Part shown: piece by piece, positions 1 to 8,724 of the stretch | Layout of the letters: every line of letters begins with the position of its first letter | Position numbering within the stretch: position 1 is the stretch's first letter | NCBI GenBank assembly: GCA_013151555.1 | Contig: JAADIA010000092.1 | Coordinates: 1 to 39,050, forward strand | From: Nitrospirota bacterium | GTDB taxonomy: Bacteria; NPL-UPA2; JAADIA01 | Direction: 5' to 3' | Length of the DNA: 39,050 nucleotides | The notes under the pieces: generated by a model | Told to the model about the DNA's origin: nothing | Database searches by the model: none | The model's input: only the letters and a program-made list of their open reading frames with translations | Translations under genes and position numbers: made by a program

Positions 1-55
1 TTTTGCTTCCTCCTCCAGTTAGCATCAACTATCATATGAGGATACAAAGAGTTAA

Positions 56-739
56 TTATTTTTCAGCTTCAACATAAAGACTCATTTCCGGAAAAACATC
101 CAACGTATCCAAGTCAGGTACTTTTCCTTGCCGAAAAGATTTTCTTTCGATTTTTTTAAATCGTGCTGATTCCAACAAAGTTTTCAAGGACGCATAATCA
201 TACATCCAAAAATGCGGTCTAATAAAAAAACACCTTAGTTTAGCTAATCCGGAAACCCGTTCCTTATAAAACTGAGGATAAAAATTATCCACCAAAATAT
301 CCGCTAAGATAACTTTTTCGGTTTTGTCTTTATTCATAAGATGCTGTATTTTTCTAAAATAATCTATATCCTTTTCTAGATATTTTTTAACCAAAAGCTC
401 TAAATCCGGGACAGCTATTCTTATTATCCCCCCAGTTTTTAGTATCCTATAACAATCTTTGATTATTTTTTCAGCTTCAAATTTCTTAAAATGTTCCAAA
501 AAATGAGAAGAATATATATAATCTATAGAATCTGGCTCAAAAGGCAATCTTTTTCTACAGTTATGTAATTTCAGATTCTTCGGCCATTTAACGTTGTATC
601 CTTTGGGGAATAATTTCAGTCTTAACAACATTTTTTCAAACAAGGGAAACTTATGCAAAATAGCGAGGATTCCCCAATCTACATTGGTCCAATCTTCTTT
701 CCCAATAGGACCACAGCCTAAATTTATTTTCTTTTCCAT
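56..739 (-). CDS. Class I SAM-dependent methyltransferase
   Basis: This 227-residue protein is a Rossmann-fold methyltransferase of the Methyltransf_11 type. The N-terminal glycine-rich SAM-binding motif LGCG is at about residues 7-10, and the acidic end of the next strand is NVDW. The segment YIYSSHFLEHF (about 75-85) followed by a YRILKTGG motif is typical of the post-motif region of this family. The substrate cannot be read from the sequence. It is the last gene of the leftward glycan cluster, 18 bp after a B12-radical SAM gene, so modification of a sugar or lipid-linked intermediate is the likely role (inference). The start ATG follows a purine-rich Shine-Dalgarno stretch AAAGGAGAGG at a suitable distance. 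The protein looks full length for this family. Confidence 0.75.
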   Translation of the reverse strand: MEKKINLGCGPIGKEDWTNVDWGILAILHKFPLFEKMLLRLKLFPKGYNVKWPKNLKLHNCRKRLPFEPDSIDYIYSSHFLEHFKKFEAEKIIKDCYRILKTGGIIRIAVPDLELLVKKYLEKDIDYFRKIQHLMNKDKTEKVILADILVDNFYPQFYKERVSGLAKLRCFFIRPHFWMYDYASLKTLLESARFKKIERKSFRQGKVPDLDTLDVFPEMSLYVEAEK

Positions 740-757
740 ATATTGATGCCTCTCCTT

Positions 758-2302
758 TTAGATGCGAATTAACTTTCTAAATTTAACAAAAAGCCAATAA
801 TCTACAGGGAAGATAAATATTCTATATTTTAATCTTATCCTCACGATAAGATTCCCCAAGTTAAAGCTCCACTTAAAAAGCAACCGAAAAAAGATATTAT
901 TAATGTCTTGCATAATCCAATCTCTTGCATCCAAATCCATCATCCCGTAGATATATTGTTCTAACATTGTAATTAACTTTAGCTGTTTATAGGTAATCCA
1001 TTTTTGCTTGCATCCTGTATCTTGGAAAATATCTTCAGGACTGTATAATAATTCACTCCAACCTCTTAAAGCTTTCGGCTCATTAAAGCCATATTCTACA
1101 GCCTTACGATATAGTTCACTGCCCGGCAAAGGAGTATAAGCATATATCATGAACCTGTTTTTATTTGTAATAGTTAACAGTTTGTCAATTTGCGATAAAA
1201 TACTTTTTATTTCTTGATTGACTTTCTGCTCATTATGTTTGGGATCGTTTGACCAGGGGATCCCACTCATGTAAGAGAATAAGATCTTAATATTATATTT
1301 TTTACATAATTCAGTAAATCTATATATATCCTCAATCTTTGCATCTTTTTTTATTAAATTTAAAACTTCCTGCTCCCCGGACTCCGAACCGGTCAGAATC
1401 ATCTTAAGCCCGGCTTTCTCCATCAATTCCCACACACCTTCTTCATATTTTACCAATTGCGGAATACGTCCATTCACATTGCCCCACTTAATTTTTATAT
1501 TTCTTTTGATTAAGCCATTACATATGTCTACAACTCTTTTTTTATCTACAAAAAAATTACTATCATACACCGCAATAGCATCTATGCTATATCTTTTATA
1601 TAAGTATTCCCACTCATCAACAACACGTTCTGCTGATAAACTAACCCATTTTCGTCTGTTTACTACCGGTTCGATACAAAACGAACAGCGAAAAGGACAA
1701 CCATAGCTACTGATATATTGCAGCGTTCTATTGCCGTATTCCGTCTTGTTAAGACATTTTTCCACATCTATAATATCGTAAGGCACCGGGGGAAAACTGT
1801 TCATATCTTCAATCAAAAATTCATCATTCAGCACTACCTGACCATTCTTTTTAAAAGATACCCCCGGCATTGTTTCCAAACTGTTCAAACCGCCATCGCC
1901 CAACCTTTTTACCAACTCATAGAATTTCCTCTCTCCCTGGCCGGCAATAACAATATCAACATTAGGGTCTTGCAGAGTCGATTCAGGCATGATAGACGGA
2001 TGCCAACCTCCCCAGACAATAGGCAATCCCGGATATCTCTGCCTGACCAAGGAAGCAACTTTTAACCCTTCGGTAATCTGACTTCCCGTCATAGCCGTTA
2101 TCCCCAGGCATACACTGTCTTCACACTGTTTTAAAGTTTCCTCTATATAGTCATCATCATAAAGAGAATCGGAAATGATTTTCACCTCAAAACCATCCCG
2201 GACCAAGAAAGAAGATAGATGGAGCAAGGCTAAGGGAGCGATCTTAACCCTTTTCCCAAAAGAGCTCGCTCTGCCATGAAATAAAACAACCTTATTTTTC
2301 AT
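758..2302 (-). CDS. B12-binding domain radical SAM protein
   Basis: This 514-residue protein has a cobalamin-binding-like N-terminal half (about residues 1-160, with an IVWGGWHPSIMP segment and an IAGQGE segment) followed by a radical SAM core. The cluster motif GCPFRCSFC gives C202, C206 and C209, the canonical Cx3Cx2C spacing. The segment TGSESG (about 300) and the later YTPLPGSELY are also typical of the BchE-like B12-radical SAM superfamily. Known members perform methylations or C-C bond chemistry on unactivated carbons; the substrate here is unknown. It lies between a CDP-glucose dehydratase gene and a methyltransferase in the glycan cluster, which suggests modification of a sugar or lipid carrier (inference). 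The start ATG is preceded on the coding strand by an A7G7 tract that also supplies the Shine-Dalgarno-like purines. Confidence 0.85.
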   Translation of the reverse strand: MKNKVVLFHGRASSFGKRVKIAPLALLHLSSFLVRDGFEVKIISDSLYDDDYIEETLKQCEDSVCLGITAMTGSQITEGLKVASLVRQRYPGLPIVWGGWHPSIMPESTLQDPNVDIVIAGQGERKFYELVKRLGDGGLNSLETMPGVSFKKNGQVVLNDEFLIEDMNSFPPVPYDIIDVEKCLNKTEYGNRTLQYISSYGCPFRCSFCIEPVVNRRKWVSLSAERVVDEWEYLYKRYSIDAIAVYDSNFFVDKKRVVDICNGLIKRNIKIKWGNVNGRIPQLVKYEEGVWELMEKAGLKMILTGSESGEQEVLNLIKKDAKIEDIYRFTELCKKYNIKILFSYMSGIPWSNDPKHNEQKVNQEIKSILSQIDKLLTITNKNRFMIYAYTPLPGSELYRKAVEYGFNEPKALRGWSELLYSPEDIFQDTGCKQKWITYKQLKLITMLEQYIYGMMDLDARDWIMQDINNIFFRLLFKWSFNLGNLIVRIRLKYRIFIFPVDYWLFVKFRKLIRI

Positions 2303-2311
2303 CCTACCACT

Positions 2312-2325
2312 CCCCCCCTTTTTTT
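2312..2325 (-). repeat. A7G7 homopolymer tract upstream of a start codon
   Basis: On the minus strand seven A's are followed directly by seven G's. The tract ends 9 bases before the ATG of the radical SAM gene at 2302, inside its ribosome-binding region. The same tract recurs at 23734-23748, 23791-23804 and 30911-30924. Length change by slippage could alter translation initiation (inference). Confidence 0.7.
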
Positions 2326-2336
2326 CTCACACATAT

Positions 2337-3308
2337 CTACACGCGCAGGTAGTTTCTATACCACGCTATAGTCTGTTTAAGGCCCTCTTCCAGGGTATAT
2401 CGAGGAACCCATTCCAACCTTTCCTTAGCTTTATCTATGGCTAAATATTGCCTGTCAATCTCATTTTTGGCTTGTCCTAATATTTCCGGCTCTACATCCG
2501 GCCTTCCACATAATCGCGCAATTGTCTTGAATAAATCAAGAACACTTATCGGCCTTCCCGTACCAAAGTTAAAGGCCCCGCCCTTAACATCTTCTTTTTC
2601 AATTTGTCCGGCAAGCGTTATATAGCCATCCACAGCATCTTCCACATACATATAATCCCTTTCGGGGGTACCGTCACTACGTATTACGAATTTTTTTTCC
2701 TGCAAAATACAACGCATCGCATCCGGGATGATTCTACTAAAATTCAGGTCTCCGCCACCATAAGTATTTGCATTTCTCGTTACGGCAACAGGTAAACCGT
2801 AAGACACAAAATAGCTTCTGGCAAGAATATCGGCACAGGCCTTGGACGCATCATACGGATATAATCCAAGCAAGGGGCTTTCTTCGGTATAAGGCAATTC
2901 CTTTTGCCCGCCATAGGCTTTATCGCTGGAAGCCACGACAACTCTTTCGATTGTCTCCGTATTTCTACACGCTTCTAAAAATTTCCAGGTTCCTTCAATA
3001 TTAGATGCAAATGTTGAAAGCGGACTCCGGGTGGCAATCTGGACTAATGCTTGCGCCGCCAAATGAAAACAAGAATCTATGGAGTATTCATTTAAAACCC
3101 GTTCCAGTAAAGCCTGGTCCCTCAAATCTCCCTGAACCTGGATAATTTTTCCTTCCAGATTAAATAATTTGTAAGCGGCTTCTCCCTTTATATCCCTTAT
3201 CAGGATGACAACATTCGCCTTCTTTTCCACAAATCTCTTTGCCAACCAAGCTCCGATAAAACCGTCCGCCCCCGTTATAAATATATTTTTTCCTTCCCAG
3301 TTCAGCAT
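2337..3308 (-). CDS. rfbG: CDP-glucose 4,6-dehydratase-like SDR
   Basis: This 323-residue protein is an extended short-chain dehydrogenase. The NAD-binding motif GADGFIG is at about residues 14-20, the catalytic serine region is ASSDKAYG, and YDASK supplies the Tyr-Lys pair. The later segments NANTYGGGDLNFSRIIP and RSDGTPERDYMYV closely follow the CDP-glucose 4,6-dehydratase (RfbG) family. That family converts CDP-D-glucose to CDP-4-keto-6-deoxyglucose. Immediately upstream (6 bp) lies a nucleotidyltransferase of the matching RfbF type, which strengthens the call. GDP-mannose 4,6-dehydratase is the main alternative. At 323 residues it is somewhat shorter than typical RfbG (about 360). The C-terminal half of the CDP-dideoxyhexose pathway (RfbH) is not seen in this window. 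Confidence 0.75.
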   Translation of the reverse strand: MLNWEGKNIFITGADGFIGAWLAKRFVEKKANVVILIRDIKGEAAYKLFNLEGKIIQVQGDLRDQALLERVLNEYSIDSCFHLAAQALVQIATRSPLSTFASNIEGTWKFLEACRNTETIERVVVASSDKAYGGQKELPYTEESPLLGLYPYDASKACADILARSYFVSYGLPVAVTRNANTYGGGDLNFSRIIPDAMRCILQEKKFVIRSDGTPERDYMYVEDAVDGYITLAGQIEKEDVKGGAFNFGTGRPISVLDLFKTIARLCGRPDVEPEILGQAKNEIDRQYLAIDKAKERLEWVPRYTLEEGLKQTIAWYRNYLRV

Positions 3309-3314
3309 CTTGTC

Positions 3315-4022
3315 TCACTCCCATATTTTCCAAAAGGCTTTCCCTTTGTTCCAGAGTATGTTTAACCTGATATTATCTTTTAATGTATTCATACTCTTCC
3401 ATTCCCGCTTGTGTTTATATGCACATATTTGTTTTAATTCAACTAATTTTTCAAAAATTTCTTTTTCCAGCTCTCCCAACGTCAGGCAATCGAATATTTT
3501 CTTATCCATGACCATGAAACCTCCGTTCATCCATTCATCCAAAAGAGGTTTCTCCTTAAACTCTGTTATTATATTTTTTTCATCTATGGTTACCAAGCCA
3601 AAATGGGAGATCATTCTTACTATGGTTATTGTTGCCGTAAGACCCATGCGCTTATGGAATTTTAAAAGGTCAGGCAAGTTTATGTTTGCAACATCATCTC
3701 CATAAGCAAGAAAAAAGCTGTCTCCCTTAATTAAGTCCTTTATCTGCTGTATCCTTTCGGACTTAGTGCTTTCCAACCCGGTATCAACAAACTGAATCTG
3801 CCAGCCCTCATCATTATTGTTTTCAAAATATTCCTTTATCTTTTCTCCCTTGTAACCCAAACAAAGGATGAAATGATTAAACCCTTGAGAGGCATATATC
3901 TTCATAACATGCCATAAGATAGGTCTATCACCTACCCTGATCAACGGTTTCGGTATCTCTTCCGTTATCCGTCCTATTCTTTCCCCTTTTCCGCCACATA
4001 GAATAACGACCGGTATATCCAT
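3315..4022 (-). CDS. rfbF: Glucose-1-phosphate cytidylyltransferase-like nucleotidyltransferase
   Basis: This 235-residue protein is a sugar-nucleotide pyrophosphorylase. The N-terminal signature VILCGGKGERIG is present, followed by the IPKPLIRVGDRPILWHVMK segment and CLGYKGEKIKEYF; the latter two are close to RfbF, which makes CDP-glucose from CTP and glucose-1-phosphate. The metal-binding aspartate is in AYGDDV. The gene is paired with the RfbG-like dehydratase, so together they would provide CDP-4-keto-6-deoxyglucose. It is about 20 residues shorter than typical RfbF, and a UTP or dTTP preference cannot be excluded from sequence reading alone. Confidence 0.72.
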   Translation of the reverse strand: MDIPVVILCGGKGERIGRITEEIPKPLIRVGDRPILWHVMKIYASQGFNHFILCLGYKGEKIKEYFENNNDEGWQIQFVDTGLESTKSERIQQIKDLIKGDSFFLAYGDDVANINLPDLLKFHKRMGLTATITIVRMISHFGLVTIDEKNIITEFKEKPLLDEWMNGGFMVMDKKIFDCLTLGELEKEIFEKLVELKQICAYKHKREWKSMNTLKDNIRLNILWNKGKAFWKIWE

Positions 4023-4059
4023 TTTTTCTCTCTTCAGGTGGACTACTCACTGTTCCGGG

Positions 4060-6075
4060 TCAGGAACAATAACTCTCAGCAATAATTTCAGCGTTCTTTT
4101 CACCGAAATACTTTTCGGCATAAGGACGACAATTGACTGTCAATTGAGATAAGACATCCGGATGACAATAAAAATATTCGACCTCTCTTTTTATATTCTC
4201 CGTCGTAGGGGCGATAACTCTTCCGACCGATACATCAAGGATATCCGGTATCGCGCCCTTATCAGCGCCGATCACCGGGGTGCCGCATGATAAAGCCTCG
4301 ATAATCACTTTACCGAAAGCCTCTTCGTATTGTGAGGGGATTACCAGAATATCGGCGGCCTGATAATAAGGAATTAATTGACGCCCGCGGAGCCCCTTCA
4401 CTAAAACAATATTTTCGGACTGAGCTGCGGCTGTTTCTATAACATTAAGCAACGGACCATCATCACCAATAAAGACAAAGTTTATTTTTTTATTCACCTG
4501 TCCGGCAACTTCAATTAATATCTCCACTCCCTTCATTTTAATTAAGCGACCAATGAAAAGAACAATGAATTTTCCTCTTAAACCTACGCTTTCTTTGCTC
4601 TCCTTCTTATCCCCGGGTTTGTATATTTCCTGGTTCACCCAGAGATAATAGGTATTCATTTTATGTTCCGGCAAACCAACATAGATTAACTCTTGTTTTG
4701 AAAAATCAGCCAAAGGCAGAATTTTGTCAAATCCAGACAACACCCAACCAACCATCTTTGCAAACAAATCTCTTTGTTGTAAGTTATAAACAGCGCAAGT
4801 GCTCATTACCGACCTTTTCTTAAAAAACTTTGCCAGAAATTTGGCGATAAAAGCAGCACTTAAACCTTGAGCGTGGATAACCTTAATTTTTCTATGATTT
4901 CTAACCAGGAAGAAAAAAATATAAACAAGAAGAAAAGGGGTTAAATAAAGAAATTCCAATAAGGGATAAGGTTCCAATTTATGAAACAAATTGCAACCGA
5001 ACCAAGACACTCTCCGGATTTCCAAATTTTCCTCTTTTTCATATTTTTTACCCTTTACCTTGGTCGTAAGGGGCTGATATGTGAGAACATATACCATATA
5101 GCCATGATTTCTCAAATACTCACAGAGGTCGTCAAGATAAGTTTCTACTCCTCCGATGTTCGGCCTGAAAAAGGGGGAGATTATCAATATGCCGTTTTTG
5201 TCTATTGTCCTCTCCGCTCCTTTTTTATTTAAAACATACCTTACCCCCACCCTAAACCTTAAAAAAAGCATTCCTAAAGCCAATAACGGATGTCTTAAAA
5301 GCCTTTTCCCTTTTCCCTCCTCACAAAACACAGCAAACAATCTGTACCAAACGCCTAATTGTTTTTTTATAACGGCATCGTCTTTGCCCCACTTTGTTAT
5401 ATATTTATCAAAGGATTGAGAATAATAATTTTTTTTATCTAAATATTTTTTGAGATTAAAGTCCTCCTCATTATGATAAATCGGTGAATTTACAATATCT
5501 ACCTTGCCGACCCTCCTAATTCTTCTATCAAAGTCCCAATCTTCGGGACCGGTTAGATTCTCGTCAAAACCTCCAAGCTCTAAAAATTTATCCCGGCGAA
5601 CAAACCTTACACAATCTATTACCGTTGCATTATAGAAACCTCTTTCAAAATCCCGGACCTTTACCCAGAAACCTTTACCAACAATTCTCTCCGGGATATA
5701 TAAGGCAACATTGCCCTCATTCTCGCATTTTTCTATCCCCTCTTTTATCACGTCTTCGGATAAAATCATATCTGCGTCCAGATATAAAAGATATTTCCCG
5801 GTTGCCTGTTTTACTCCGAAATTTCTTTGGGCAGAACGTTCAGGTCCAAAATTGTAAACCTTATCCGTATAGCGCGAAGCAATCTCTTTGGTTCTATCCG
5901 TAGAATCATTATCCACAGAGATTATCTCAATGTTATCCCGGGGATAAGTCTGCCTTTTTATGCTCTCGAGGCAATTGGCGATGTTGTGTTCTTCGTTCTT
6001 GGTAGTTATGATGATACTAATTATCGGCCCTGGGGCTGTTTCTCCCGGTCCGCCCATATCTTTTTGTCTTCCCAT
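4060..6075 (-). CDS. GT2-GT4 fusion glycosyltransferase
   Basis: This 671-residue protein joins two glycosyltransferases. Residues about 17-230 form a GT-A domain of family GT2, with ISIIITTKNEEHN at the start, VDNDSTD, the metal-binding LDADM (99-103) and the GPEDWDFDRRI acceptor-side motif. Residues about 294-671 form a GT-B domain of family GT4, starting with the SPFFRPNIGGVETY loop and ending with the EEAFGKVIIEALSCGTP donor-binding motif. A strongly hydrophobic stretch around residues 365-385 suggests membrane association of the GT4 half. One polypeptide could thus add two successive sugars to a lipid-linked glycan (inference). It is in the middle of the minus-strand glycan operon. No frameshift is evident at the junction. 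Confidence 0.88.
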   Translation of the reverse strand: MGRQKDMGGPGETAPGPIISIIITTKNEEHNIANCLESIKRQTYPRDNIEIISVDNDSTDRTKEIASRYTDKVYNFGPERSAQRNFGVKQATGKYLLYLDADMILSEDVIKEGIEKCENEGNVALYIPERIVGKGFWVKVRDFERGFYNATVIDCVRFVRRDKFLELGGFDENLTGPEDWDFDRRIRRVGKVDIVNSPIYHNEEDFNLKKYLDKKNYYSQSFDKYITKWGKDDAVIKKQLGVWYRLFAVFCEEGKGKRLLRHPLLALGMLFLRFRVGVRYVLNKKGAERTIDKNGILIISPFFRPNIGGVETYLDDLCEYLRNHGYMVYVLTYQPLTTKVKGKKYEKEENLEIRRVSWFGCNLFHKLEPYPLLEFLYLTPFLLVYIFFFLVRNHRKIKVIHAQGLSAAFIAKFLAKFFKKRSVMSTCAVYNLQQRDLFAKMVGWVLSGFDKILPLADFSKQELIYVGLPEHKMNTYYLWVNQEIYKPGDKKESKESVGLRGKFIVLFIGRLIKMKGVEILIEVAGQVNKKINFVFIGDDGPLLNVIETAAAQSENIVLVKGLRGRQLIPYYQAADILVIPSQYEEAFGKVIIEALSCGTPVIGADKGAIPDILDVSVGRVIAPTTENIKREVEYFYCHPDVLSQLTVNCRPYAEKYFGEKNAEIIAESYCS

Positions 6076-6111
6076 TTTGAAAATAACCCCTTGAAACCCT
6101 TCCTAAACATC

Positions 6112-7680
6112 TCATTTGCTGCGGCTATGGTTAAAATCGAATAGATGCCCGATGATCTTTGCCCCTGCCCGGACGAAATATTTAATATCGTCCATATCTT
6201 TAACCGAACCTAATCTTCTCCATACAAATTCGGGATTAAAGGCAACTCCATATATTCCCTGAACTAATTTTGCCACCCTTTCATCCTCCATGGGGATTTT
6301 CATCACCGGCTCTTTCATATCATAGCGGTCCCAATCAAGCGTCTTAAGCAAGCCTTTTTCTTTGCATTCCTCAAATAGCGGGGTGCCGGGATAGGGCACA
6401 ACCATGGTTGCCTGAACGGTATGGGCATAGCCTTTTCTCAAAAGGTACCGACCTAATTTAAGCGTCCTCAGGGCATCTTCATAACTTTCCCAGGGATAGC
6501 CGAACATTATGGTTATATGGGGATACAGCCCTGCTTTCCTTGCCGACTTACATGATTCAATGATTACTTCTGCTTTTAGCCCTTTGTCTATCCTGTTGAG
6601 GGTAGCCTGGTTCGCTGATTCCAAACCAAAAAGCAAGAGTCGGAAGTTCGCCTGTTTCATTAACTTGTACTCTTCAAAGTCACAGGCCCCAAAGCGCATA
6701 TTACAATCCAGGAAGACCCTCCTGTTGTAACCTCTTTCCATCATCCCCCGGCAAAATTTTCTCAGCCACTCGCCGCCGGGAAAAGTGCCCGTATCATCCA
6801 TGATCTCTTTTACCTGGTGCCTCTCGAGAAGCATTCCTATCTCATCGAGAACTTTTTCAGGTTTCCTCACCCGGAAACTGGGGTAGAGCGTCGTCCAGGA
6901 ACAGAAGGAACATTTATGATACCAGCAGTCCCGGCCCGCCATAATATAAGTTCCGGGGAGGCTTTTATAATTCCCGTTATGGGTGGAATACAGGTGCCAT
7001 TTTGTTAATTCCCGGTCGATAAAAGGAGAACTGTCCAGATCATGATTAAGCTGGAATTTGCCCGTATCTTTAATCCGGCCGTTATCGCGGAAGTAAATAC
7101 CGGGTTCTAATTTAGTTGAAAGTTGAAAGTTTCCGCCTGTGGCGGATCCACCCTTGGCGGAGAAAGTTGAAAGTTTTTCCAACCTCTTTTGTTTCCTAAG
7201 ACAGTTGCATAATTTTAATAATAAAAAATCATAGTCTCCGCCAGTGAGGACAAAATCCACCGGGGAATGATGGAAGCTTTCTTCGGGAAGAGCTGTAACA
7301 TGGTCACCCATTAAAACAGTTGAAAGTCGAAAGTTTCCGCCTGCGGCGGATCCGCCTTTGGCGGAGAAAGTCGAAAGTTCTTTTAAATCGTTGATGATTT
7401 TCCAGTGACGTTTGACAACGGGGGTCTTTGTCTCCAAAGCGATCAGGTCCGGTTTCTCTCTCTTTATAAACTCGAGGAATTGAGAATAGCTCCAGCCTTC
7501 GGCGATGCAATCGTTCCAGATAACTTCATGGCCGTCCCGCTTGAGAAGCGTTGCTGCCGAAGCCGGCACCACGGGATAGATATAAGTAGGTTTTTTAAAG
7601 ACCTGGTACTGCCGGTTCTGGCTGAGGAGAGGTGTGCCCTCAAGGCCTTCAAGAGGTGGATAGGAGATTATTATTTTCAT
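6112..7680 (-). CDS. B12-binding domain radical SAM protein with two repeat insertions
   Basis: This 522-residue BchE-like protein has an N-terminal B12-binding-like domain (about 1-160) and a radical SAM core. The cluster cysteines lie in DCWYHKCSFC (C252, C257, C260), a Cx4Cx2C spacing rather than the usual Cx3Cx2C; related B12-radical SAM subfamilies are known to carry CW-type motifs like this, but I cannot check it. Two 20-residue near-identical blocks, about 102-121 and 170-189 (each starting LSTFSAKGGSA and ending NF-R/Q-LST), are encoded by copies of a palindromic element and interrupt the B12-domain/linker region. The reading frame is kept through both. The gene sits between the GT2-GT4 fusion and an SDR epimerase in the glycan cluster. 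Substrate unknown. Confidence 0.85.
   Translation of the reverse strand: MKIIISYPPLEGLEGTPLLSQNRQYQVFKKPTYIYPVVPASAATLLKRDGHEVIWNDCIAEGWSYSQFLEFIKREKPDLIALETKTPVVKRHWKIINDLKELSTFSAKGGSAAGGNFRLSTVLMGDHVTALPEESFHHSPVDFVLTGGDYDFLLLKLCNCLRKQKRLEKLSTFSAKGGSATGGNFQLSTKLEPGIYFRDNGRIKDTGKFQLNHDLDSSPFIDRELTKWHLYSTHNGNYKSLPGTYIMAGRDCWYHKCSFCSWTTLYPSFRVRKPEKVLDEIGMLLERHQVKEIMDDTGTFPGGEWLRKFCRGMMERGYNRRVFLDCNMRFGACDFEEYKLMKQANFRLLLFGLESANQATLNRIDKGLKAEVIIESCKSARKAGLYPHITIMFGYPWESYEDALRTLKLGRYLLRKGYAHTVQATMVVPYPGTPLFEECKEKGLLKTLDWDRYDMKEPVMKIPMEDERVAKLVQGIYGVAFNPEFVWRRLGSVKDMDDIKYFVRAGAKIIGHLFDFNHSRSK
7118..7175 (-). repeat. Double-hairpin element, copy 1, inside a coding sequence
   Basis: A 30-bp core (7132-7161) is flanked by identical 14-bp direct repeats GAAAGTTGAAAGTT (7118-7131 and 7162-7175). 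Read on the minus strand the core is two adjacent TCCGCC/GGCGGA-type hairpins with 3-nt loops; one arm has mutated (ccaccc), so pairing is imperfect in this copy. It encodes the second 20-residue block of the radical SAM protein. Confidence 0.88.
7322..7379 (-). repeat. Double-hairpin element, copy 2, inside a coding sequence
   Basis: The same architecture as the copy at 7118-7175: direct repeats GAAAGTCGAAAGTT at 7322-7335 and 7366-7379 flank a 30-bp core at 7336-7365. The minus-strand core reads TCCGCC-AAA-GGCGGA then TCCGCC-GCA-GGCGGA, both perfect 6-3-6 hairpins. Both flanking repeats carry the same T-to-C difference relative to copy 1. It encodes the first 20-residue block of the radical SAM protein in the same frame. 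Confidence 0.9.
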
Positions 7681-7689
7681 TTTCCTGCC

Positions 7690-8724
7690 TTAAAAAATCC
7701 TTTTATTATCCCGCACCCATTCGACCAATCTTTTCACCCCTTCCCGGGGCGATATTTTCGGGGCCCAGCCTAATCTTTCCCGGACCTTGCTTATCTCGGA
7801 GATATAGACTTTTTGATCGCTGGGCCGCCAGTCCCGGAAAACAAGCTTACTCCTTTTGCCCGTTTCTTTCTCCAGGACTTCCAGGAATTCCAGCAGGGAA
7901 AGAGTATTCTCGGGACCGCCGCCGATATTGAATACGGCATGTTTGGAATCGCTTTTTATAAACTTATCATAAGCCTCAATTAAATCCTCTGCATAAAGAA
8001 GGTCTCTTACCTGCTTTCCATTGCCATATATCGTTATGGGTTTACCGGTTAAGGCCGCAATTATAAACCAGGCCACCCAACCCTGGTCCTCAAAACCAAA
8101 TTGTCTTGTTCCATAAATACAACTCATTCTGAAAACGGCCGTCTTCATACCATAAATATAAGCATACTCCTGGGTATAGAGATCCCCCACATACTTGCTT
8201 GCCCCGTAGGGGGTATGTCCACAGCGATCTATGGGCATTTCCTCTGAAATTCCCTCTCTATCCTTATAGCTATAGCGTGTTTCCAATTCCTTTAAGGAAA
8301 TTTCATCTACGTTCTCTCCATAAACTTTATTGGTGGAACAATAAATAAAAGTTGCCCGGGGGCAGATTTTTCGGACGCCTTCTAAAACAGTTAAGGTTCC
8401 CAGGGCATTAATACTAAAATCTTCTTTAGGCTTTCTCACCGAAGGGGGAACTCCCGGCTGACCGGCAGCATGGATAACGACATCCACCCCTTCTCCAAGA
8501 GCGCTTAAAACATCTTTCTCTTCCCGGACATCTCCTTTCATTCTCTCGATATTCTTATATTCTGCCAAATAGTGCCAGTTATATTCCACGCTCTTCTCGT
8601 CATAGCCAAACAACTGAGAGCGCCTTAAATTATCTAACACAATAACCTTATCGCCCTTCCTGGCATAATATTCGGCCGCGTGACTTCCCACCAGACCCGC
8701 TCCTCCGGTAACCAAGACCCTCAT
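7690..8724 (-). CDS. CDP-paratose/tyvelose 2-epimerase-like SDR
   Basis: This 344-residue extended SDR begins with the NAD-binding motif VTGGAGLVGSH (about 4-14). Several segments closely follow the CDP-tyvelose 2-epimerase (RfbE) family: CSTNKVYGE, LETRYSY, HTPYGASKYVGDLY with the catalytic Tyr-Lys, RQFGFEDQGWVAWF and ITIYGNGKQVRDLLYAED. RfbE interconverts CDP-paratose and CDP-tyvelose at C2. RfbF- and RfbG-like genes in the same operon fit a CDP-sugar route, but the RfbH and RfbS steps are not seen here, so the real substrate may be a different nucleotide sugar. Its stop lies 10 bp before the following radical SAM gene, and its start overlaps the preceding GT2 gene by 4 bp (ATGA type), so it is translationally coupled. 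Confidence 0.72.
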   Translation of the reverse strand: MRVLVTGGAGLVGSHAAEYYARKGDKVIVLDNLRRSQLFGYDEKSVEYNWHYLAEYKNIERMKGDVREEKDVLSALGEGVDVVIHAAGQPGVPPSVRKPKEDFSINALGTLTVLEGVRKICPRATFIYCSTNKVYGENVDEISLKELETRYSYKDREGISEEMPIDRCGHTPYGASKYVGDLYTQEYAYIYGMKTAVFRMSCIYGTRQFGFEDQGWVAWFIIAALTGKPITIYGNGKQVRDLLYAEDLIEAYDKFIKSDSKHAVFNIGGGPENTLSLLEFLEVLEKETGKRSKLVFRDWRPSDQKVYISEISKVRERLGWAPKISPREGVKRLVEWVRDNKRIF

